This document shows, one piece after another, positions 54,884 through 64,000 of a stretch of DNA of 64,000 nucleotides; within the stretch, counting starts at the first letter, position 1, and every line of letters starts with the position of its first letter. The notes under the pieces were generated by a model. The model was not told the origin of the DNA and made no database searches. It saw only the letters and a list, made by a program, of their open reading frames with translations. This DNA is from Dromiciops gliroides (lineage: Eukaryota > Chordata > Mammalia > Microbiotheria > Microbiotheriidae), in NCBI RefSeq assembly GCF_019393635.1, contig NC_057861.1:658281724-658345723 (forward strand), given 5' to 3'. Made by a program: the position numbers and the translations under genes.

Positions 54884-56395
54884 CCCCCCCTTTCCCTCCC
54901 TCCCTCCCACCTCGTTCCCTCAGCATTGAAGAAATTTCTATCATCTATCTATCTATCCATCCATCCATCTCCCTTAATTGTTCACTTGCTTTTAAATGGG
55001 GCGGGGGGGGGGGGAAGGAAATGTAGATTGGGAACAGGGACTAGCTCGGGACTGAGAGATTTTGTCTACGAAGGAGTGATGAAGTAGCATTGGGAGACTT
55101 AGGTGTAAAAATCCGTTTATTAAACACGGCTATCTCAATGCGTCTCTCCCGTCCCTTCTTCAAGCCCTACTCTCTCTCCCCTCCCCTCCCCCTCCCCCTT
55201 TCATTTAGGTATTTGTTTCCTGGCTGTTGCATTGGGGCTATTAAAGAGGATAACCTTGTAATCAATCATCACCACATCTTTAATAAACTGCTGACACGCT
55301 TTAAGTAGAGGGTCTGTGCGCCTCCTCCACTTGATCACCGCTCCCAAAGGCAGCCCATGTGAAGGAATCCAGAAAGGCACCCAAATTTAGGCGGGGACAA
55401 AAGAAACTTTAATGAAGGTCTTTGCAGCACGCATCATCACCCCGCGTGTTGCTCTCCCAAAGATGTTGAGTGCACGGCTTGAGGACCAAAGAAATAGAAA
55501 TGATACTAGAATATAGCCCATGTCCTTGAACTTCAATTGCTCCTGTCTTTCTGTATTGATTTTTTTTTTCTATTCTACCCCCCTCAATACCAAAATTAAA
55601 GCCTGGGAGACAACCCTCTTGGCATCTTGGGGGAGGGGGAGCACCTTTGCAAAAGAGGTAGTTCAGGACGATTTGGGGAAAATTACACTAAATAAAAATT
55701 CCGGGTATGAAAGCTTCATCTTGGCTGTCTTGCCTTCAACACTGTGACACCTTATCATTATGAGCGTTGATTGTTACTTTGGAAGGCTTTAAATGATCAG
55801 CCACAAAGTGCAAACAACACGGGGTTAGAAGGTGTAAAGTTATTTAAGTAGGATTTTTTTTGTTGTTGTTGCCGTCAAAACATATCACAACTTGAGGAGA
55901 AAAAAGTGGTTTTGAAGATCGGATTGATCATCTTTCTCCTCCCCGCCCTCCCCCCTCCCATTCCTTGCCATATCGAAGGAGAAATAAAATGCACAATGAG
56001 CCTTTATTTCAGGGAGAAGACTTCAAAATACGTGCCAGTAATGGACAATTTGAGCTTTTCACATCAAATACTTACAACACAAGCTGGAAGGGGATTAAAA
56101 ACAACCACGTGGTTGATCTGGTTTTATACTTGCAACCTCCAGCTCAATGTATGTTCCTTGCAAAGATTAGCCTCTAGATGGATGTGTCTGAGGGACCCGC
56201 TTGGGCACATCAGCCTGTGGGAATCGGCTCTTTGGGCTTGGGCTGATGGTGGAAAGCAATGATCGAGCACGCAAGATCCATGGTGAGGGCTCCCTCTGGA
56301 AAACAAGGGCTGCCGAGTGCCCCTGTACGGGGGCTGGCGAGGTAACAGCTTGGCTTGGGAACCTCCTCAGATCTCCTTCTTTCCTCTCTTCCTCT
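53800..56395. promoter_or_regulatory. Unique, moderately CpG-containing upstream region
   Basis: Free of recognised transposons except simple repeats ((CT)n at 54,848-54,889; a G-run near 55,000). CpG, almost absent elsewhere in the window, occurs repeatedly (54,100-54,420; 54,600-54,725; 55,120-55,460; 56,200-56,340). AT-rich words with homeodomain-type cores (TAATCAATCATC near 55,258, CTTTAATAAACTG near 55,277, TTATCATTATGAGCG near 55,752) sit in otherwise ordinary unique DNA. I read it as promoter-proximal regulatory sequence; no factor binding is shown. Confidence 0.4.
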
Positions 56396-56399
56396 CTGC

Positions 56400-56655
56400 T
56401 TCTTATTCACCTCATTCCCCCTCTCCTTTCTCCTCCTCCTCTTCCTTCCTTGTCCTCCTCCTCCTCCTTCTCCTCCTCCTCCTCCTCCTCCTCCTCCTCC
56501 TCCTCCTCCTCCTCCTCCTTCTCCTCCTCCACCATCACCACCTCCTCCTCCTCCTCCACCACCACCACCACCACCACCACCACCACTACCTCCTCCTCCT
56601 CCTCCTCCTCCAACACCACCACCACCTCCTCCTCCTTCTCCTCCTCCTCCCTGGC
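56400..56655 (+). repeat. (TCC)n / (CAC)n trinucleotide tract
   Basis: About 250 bases of CTC/TCC repeats interrupted by CAC runs. Poly-Ser, poly-Pro, poly-Leu and poly-His frames across it come from the trinucleotide period. Confidence 0.95.
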
Positions 56656-57067
56656 CTGGCTGTGTGTTGTTCTGAGTGACAAAGACAATGTCCCAGCTTT
56701 AACTTTGCAACCACCTTTCCTCCTTCTCGTGTTCTTCAGCAGGGGCAGCAGCAGCAGCGCGGGCAGGAGCAGCAGCAACAGCATCTTCTGTTGCTTCTTC
56801 TCCTCCTCCCGGGCTCCTGGATATTTTCTCCCTTTTCCAGCCTTTTCCTCATTTTTCCCCTCCTCCACGTTGTTGTTGTTGTTAGAAAGGCTTCGCGCAC
56901 CCCCTGGTGCTCTCGCATTTTGTGTGGTGGGAGAAGATTGTCTTCCTTCTCTCTTTCTCTCTTGCTCTCTCTCTCCCTCTCTCTTGCTTTCTCTCTCTCT
57001 CTCCCTCTGGTTGCTCATTATTCAGAGAGAGACACAGAGGGGGCAGAGAGAGGGGGGAGAGAGAGAG

Positions 57068-57089
57068 GGAGAGAGAGGAGAGGGGAGCG

Positions 57090-57153
<64 letters not shown>
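57068..57153 (+). repeat. (GA)n tract in the candidate exon
   Basis: Purine-rich with about 30 GA units from 57,094. Preceded by a CT-rich block at 56,945-57,006, so complementary tracts lie about 100 bases apart. Confidence 0.96.
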
Positions 57154-57156
<3 letters not shown>

Positions 57157-57215
57157 GGATATCTCAGGTCATCTGCAGCTGCAGCAAGCCAGCGAAGGAG
57201 AGGAAAGCAGGAAAG

Positions 57216-57236
57216 ATGGCGATCCTCCATTGCTGA
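57216..57236 (+). other. Candidate upstream ORF (MAILHC)
   Basis: The start ATG has A at -3 and G at +4 (GAAAGATGGCG), a strong initiation context, and stops after six codons. Overlong readings through the GA tract are not credible. If this is a 5' UTR, such an ORF could reduce translation of the main frame. Confidence 0.4.
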
Positions 57237-57252
57237 GACCTGGCAAAAGCAC

Positions 57253-57399
57253 ATGAGACTCACAAACAACTTCCACAACAATAACAAGAACAAGAAGAGC
57301 AGGAAGAGGAGAAAGAGAAAGAGGAGAAGGAGGCAGCAGAGCACCAGAAGCAGCAGCAGCTCACAGCTCCGGGACGCTCCTGTAAGTTCCTGCAATTAA
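57253..57399 (+). other. Second ATG-led frame crossing the donor, probably non-coding
   Basis: Starts MRLTNNFHNNNKNKK and continues as a Lys/Arg then Ser/Gln low-complexity run. It reaches the putative donor after 43 codons in phase 0 and would stop six codons into the intron. It could be an upstream ORF or an N-terminal coding part, but codon composition simply follows the AAC/AAG/AGG/AGC repeats. Confidence 0.25.
57379..57387 (+). other. Candidate splice donor
   Basis: CCT|GTAAGT: all six intronic bases match the U1 consensus; the exonic bases do not. Confidence 0.45.
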
Positions 57400-57527
57400 A
57401 ACCCATCTCCGATTGGTATATGTGCACAGAGGGAAGAGAGAGCATTTGTGTGTAGGGACAAGCAAATTCATTCATTCACCCAAGGAGGGTTTTGTTTAGA
57501 TGGGAGGAGAGGAAGTCTGTTGCATGG

Positions 57528-57718
57528 ACTGGAGGAGGAAGAGGAGAAGAAGCTGGAGAGAACAGGAGGAGGAGGAGAAGGAGGAGGGAGAAGAGGAGGG
57601 GGAGGAGGAAGAGGAGGAGGAAGAAGAGAAGAAGGAAGAGGAGGAAGAGGAGGAGGGGGAGGAGGAAGAGGAGGAGGGAGAGAAGGAGGAGGAGGAAGAG
57701 GAGGAGTAGGAGAAGGTG
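57528..57718 (+). repeat. (GGA)n purine tract
   Basis: About 190 bases of GGA/GAA triplets on the plus strand with very few pyrimidines. Confidence 0.96.
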
Positions 57719-57896
57719 GTAGTAGTGGTGGTTCTGCTTTTGCTTTTGCTGCTGCTTCTGGTAGGAGGAAAAGGAGGAAGGTGGTTAATTAATTTTGTGT
57801 AGTTATATTAAGAGAAGAGAACATGAAGGAGAAGTGAGGGTAGAACTGGAGGATCAGGATTGATGCTATGGGTTTGGAAAGTGGGATCAGAGATAG

Positions 57897-57897
<1 letters not shown>

Positions 57898-57967
<70 letters not shown>
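57898..57967 (+). repeat. (GA)n microsatellite
   Basis: About 34 GA units ending AGAGCGAGAGCGC. Confidence 0.97.
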
Positions 57968-57973
<6 letters not shown>

Positions 57974-58182
57974 CGCTAGCTCTGTGTTGGCACGACCTAA
58001 GCAATCGGGTGACCTCTTTCTCTGTCTCTCCCTTCCTTTCCCACTCTGTCTCCCTCTTCCCTGCTTGCAAAGCTGTGTGTGGATATGCCCCCCCTCTTTC
58101 TCAGGTATTTTGCTCCCTCTCCAAAGTTGGGATCTGGGGGTCGGGCAGTGTCCGCTGGGGATGAGAAGGTTGCTGCTACTGC

Positions 58183-58270
58183 TGCTTCTGGTGGTGTTGG
58201 TGGTGGTGTTGGTGTTGGTGGTGGTGTTGGTGGTGGTGGTGGTGGTGGAAGTGGTGGTGGTGGAGAAGGT
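58183..58270 (+). repeat. (GGT)n tract
   Basis: GGTGTTGGTGGTGG pattern over about 88 bases. Gly/Val-rich frames here are compositional. Confidence 0.93.
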
Positions 58271-58444
58271 GGTGAGAGAAGAGAGAAGGAAGGTTGAGAA
58301 AGGAGCGGAGGAACTATCTCCAGACTGGCTGTTTGGAGGACAGCGGTTTCTGGAGAGGAGAAGCCATTACACACGTTTTTTGTTTTGTTTTGGTTTTTTT
58401 GTTTGTTTGTTTGTTTTGGTGGGTTTTTCCCCCCACTCCTTTCA

Positions 58445-58480
58445 GAGGGGAGGGGGGGGGGAAAGAAAGAAAGGGGAGAA
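58445..58480 (+). repeat. G-rich run
   Basis: GAGGGGAGGGGGGGGGGAAAG, a run able in principle to form a G-quadruplex. Confidence 0.85.
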
Positions 58481-58857
58481 AGCCTTACTACTTCTGGTTC
58501 AGTTCCCCAGTGTCTGCTTTCCTTCCAGCCACGCAGGGAAGAAGCAGCAGCCCCCATCGGATCACCCTCTCGCTTTCTCTTTATCTCTCTGTCCTCCATT
58601 TGCAAGCTGTCTGCTTTGGTTCTAGTCCAGACTCCAAAACACCAGGCTTCTCCACACATTCAGTCTCCAGGCTTTTGTGTTTCCTGGAGTAACCCTGATT
58701 TTCTTCTCATTGTACCTTCTAACCTATAGAAAGGGAGCCTGCTAGAGTTCCTTTTATATCCCTCCCCTCAAGAAAAAAAAAAGTTTCATTTTAGCGAATG
58801 TCTGGGATTGGAAAGACCTTCCAGTTGGGGCATTCTCCTACTACTGGCTTTTTGTGT

Positions 58858-61389
<2,532 letters not shown>

Positions 61390-61540
61390 AAATAAATGTA
61401 TACAGACATGCATACACTTGTGTGCGTGCATATATGTATACATGTGTGTACACTCTTGTGTATACATTTACATATGTGTGCGTGTATATACACATATGTA
61501 CAGATTTTATGTGTGTATGTATGTATATACTTTTTAAGGG
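61390..61540 (+). repeat. TG/TA-rich low-complexity sequence
   Basis: Alternating purine-pyrimidine words (TATACATGTGTGTACAC, GTGTGCGTGTATATACAC) over 150 bases. Confidence 0.8.
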
Positions 61541-62867
61541 CTTTGTTTGTATGTTTCATAATTTAACCTAAGAGATAAATCCATTGACCCCTTTGATCAA
61601 AAAGGATGAACAACATGATGTGCCAGTCTTCATTGTCTGGAGAATTTTTTTCTAGATATGCACATTTGAGTTTCAAGCCAAAAGATGTATATTGGTATAT
61701 GCAATAATGTGAGAAATCTGAGGAATTACATATCCAACTTCCTTTCTTCTTTGATCTACAAGCCAGAGATCCTGTTTTGTTTTTGGATTCCAGATTGATG
61801 AAATCCATTCTATAAGTTTTTTTCTAAGGAACATCTAGTAGAGATGATTCTGGAGATGTATGTAGTCCATGAGATTCAAGTCCTCTTGGATAACTGTATT
61901 AGTTCTTATGTTTGTTTGGATTGTAGCCAATTGAATTCAATGAATACGTTCCTTGAAGACTTTGTTTTCTTCACTTTTACCCTTTCATGTGAGCTACAAC
62001 TTCTATAGAAAAGAATATATACACACACATGTATGTGTGTGTGTGTACGTGTGTGTGCATTTTTTTTCCTTAATGAGTCTTCCAGAAAACAGTGGAAATC
62101 TTGCTATACTAATGGACTTTATTGTACTTGTGGTTGGTGTGTCTGAAAGGAAGGAATCATAAGGGGGACTTGGATGAGGATCATATTTTCTGTATTGTGG
62201 TGTTTAATAGGTGCCAGTATGGCTTGTCTTAGTCCTTGGCCTTGATTCTTCATTTTCTTGCTTTAGGTAACAGCACTCTCATTCCTCTTTGGTATGTGCC
62301 TTTATCAAGTTTCTGGTTCATTGGTCATGGGACAGGGAATTTATAAAGCTATATTGAACATTTTAAGTTGATGGTTGAAAAGCAGAGTTGCTATTTCACA
62401 ATCTTAGGCTCACAAATGTAGTGGTATATAAATAATGGTCTCAGAATGTGAAGGATCTGATATGAGTACATAATTGGATGGTTGATATGGAAACTAAGGA
62501 AAATCACAGGAATAAAAGGGAACATATTCAGGGCCTGTCACTGAAGCCCAATAAAATTAAGAACCAATTCAACTTTGTTTGCCATTAAAAAAATTTTTTA
62601 AACGAAGTTCCTACACTAGCTGATGACTGAGAGGTAGGCAGTTGTTAAAGAACTATTAATTGATTATGGGGAAATAAGTGAGGAGAGCAGATAATGCTGG
62701 AAGAAAATTCTCCTCCCCATGTGATATGCCAAGACATCTGGCAGATGTTATGTTGGGGCCCTAAGGAATGGACAGTTTAATTTTAGCCCTAGCAAGGAAA
62801 TGGGAAGGTCTAAGCTCTTTTAATAGCACAAGCCCCAGTTTGGGGGAAGGTTGGGAAGGAAAAAAGG
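61541..62867. other. repeat-poor sequence, probable intron
   Basis: No gene feature. A short TG-rich patch lies at 62,020-62,060. Confidence 0.4.
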
Positions 62868-62995
62868 GAAAGAGAGAGAGAGAGAGAGAAAGAGAAGAAA
62901 GAGAGTAAGGAAGAGAAGGGAGGCAGGGAGGAAGAGATAGAGCTAGGGAGGGAGGAAAGGGAAAGGAAGAAAGAAAGAAGGAAATGAGGGAGAAA
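62868..62995 (+). repeat. GA-rich purine tract
   Basis: GAGA and GGAAG units, almost all purine. Confidence 0.93.
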
Positions 62996-64000
62996 CAGAA
63001 GCTTTCTTGAAATTGAAAATCTAGAAAGCAGACTAGGCTACTTACTAGAGAGATTTTTGGATGATGGGCAAAAAACACATCTAGCATTGTTATAACAATA
63101 TGAAATCGATTTAGTCTGAATAAGAGAGTCTAAATGTGTTTGCTTTTTAATAACTAGAAGTGTGCATGTGTGATTGGTGAATATCGCATCCCTAATTTAT
63201 CAATCAGTCCTTTAAACTCAGAAACAACTAACAATTCAAAAGTTCAATAGCTCTGTGAGGACCTCTGCAACACTAATGGGGCACAGCTTTTGATCTTTTT
63301 AGTTTAATTTAATGTGTTGCAAACCTGTTGACTAAAACTTTTTCACTGATGACAGAAGAGAAACTTCTCTGAGTAGTTGTTTGGTTCATTTTCCTACCCT
63401 TTAAGTTTCTTTGTATCATATGGACTTTTCCTTTGAAATGTTCTACTTTGCTTTCCATTTCTATTATCCAGAGTTAAGGAATCCTTTCAAACTTTGAGAT
63501 ATATTTGAGATAAATAAGATAGCATCTGTAAAACACTCTGTAAACCTGAAGGATCTATAGAAATGTTAGAGAAATTTCATCAGTGATGGTGATGTGACAT
63601 ATGGCGAGGTATGTGGTGATGCTTCTGTAAAATTGGGTTACCCTTTTATAAGATATGAACATTGACAGTTGTATTCTGAGGATCTGTTTTTCAGATGGCC
63701 CAGATTAAAACTGGCTTCTTTCTGTGATACCATTTTGTAATACTGATGAATGGTGGAGAGAGTTAATGAGGTTTAATATAATTGTTGGTGATTTTCCAAA
63801 ATTAGAGACCCATCCAAAAATGTATCCTCCACACATTTTATAAGTGGTCAGCTATCTGTAGTGTATTAATGGGTAGCTGTGCATTTTCCCTATGTGTGGC
63901 AACACAATAGATTATCCTTAAAAGGACTCATCAGCATACAGCAAAGTTTTAAACTGGAGCCCATGGGACACAAGCAAGAGTCTTGAGAGTGCAAAATGGG
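62996..64000. other. repeat-poor sequence, probable intron
   Basis: Nothing coding. GTAAAACACTCTGTAAACCTGAAGG at 63,528-63,552 may be the last trace of a MIR 3' end. Confidence 0.4.

Larger units (their letters stand above)
56660..57381 (+). promoter_or_regulatory. Candidate promoter and non-coding first exon of a plus-strand gene
   Basis: A CpG-containing segment (GCAGCGCGGGCAGG near 56,756; CTTCGCGCACCCCC near 56,891) is followed by CT- then GA-rich tracts. After them comes about 230 bases of non-repetitive sequence from 57,154 ending at CTCCT|GTAAGT. Its composition and position, at the end of a long gene-free stretch, suit a 5' UTR exon. The transcription start cannot be placed. The encoded gene is not recognisable because no coding exon lies in the window. 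A false donor in non-genic DNA is the alternative. Confidence 0.4.

Noticed and set aside
56201-57256. 351-codon frame and overlapping Pro-, Ser- and Leu-rich frames
   Set aside because: Driven by (TCC)n, (CAC)n and (GA)n tracts. No conserved domain and multiple equally open frames.
57154-57381. Naming the gene behind the candidate first exon
   Set aside because: I do not recognise the 5' UTR and no coding exon is present; any name would be a guess.
57448-57792. Gly/Glu/Arg-rich frames
   Set aside because: (GGA)n repeat translation in three frames.

Overview
The window looks like marsupial nuclear DNA. A short tRNA-headed SINE (head GGCAGCTAGGTGGCGCAG, body ending CTGGGCAAGTCACTTAACCC, then an A-rich tail) recurs about 20 times. 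Copies of it in both orientations still carry target-site duplications. Alongside it are marsupial-type L1, RTE, L2 and CR1 LINEs, MIR relics, RTE-tailed SINEs and LTR elements. I find no complete protein-coding gene. Almost every long open frame is a microsatellite, a SINE or a LINE fragment. There is one 200-base assembly gap.

Layout. From 1 to 11.4 kb there are old L1, CR1, L2 and MIR copies with four young SINEs. From 11,454 to 15,173 lies a short endogenous retrovirus in minus orientation. Its two 358-bp LTRs read as identical and it has a 4-bp target duplication, so it is young. Each LTR carries a CTCF-like motif. A second, solo LTR sits at 16,344-16,868. From 17 to 28 kb there are L2, MIR, L1 and SINE fragments, a 541-bp uninterrupted purine run (21,611-22,151) and the gap. 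From 28.8 to 36.1 kb a single old plus-strand L1 is split by a second L1, four SINEs and a 1.8-kb L2-type LINE. From 37 to 51.5 kb there are RTE (possibly with an inverted 5' part), CR1, L2, SINEs and a three-layer nest at 49.45-50.64 kb: an RTE-tailed SINE, containing an LTR, containing a SINE.

From about 51.5 kb to the end the character changes. SINEs and LINEs all but vanish, CpG dinucleotides and unique sequence appear, and between 56.4 and 59 kb there are dense purine/pyrimidine microsatellites. Around 57.15-57.38 kb, non-repetitive sequence with a short upstream-type ORF ends at a good splice donor (GTAAGT at 57,382). The simplest reading is the promoter and non-coding first exon of a plus-strand developmental or neuronal-type gene whose coding exons lie beyond the window. 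The preceding 53 kb would be its repeat-filled upstream desert, and 57.4-64 kb would be intron 1. I cannot name the gene from this sequence.

Family assignments for repeats rest on recognising consensus-like words and on comparing copies within the window. They were not searched against a database.
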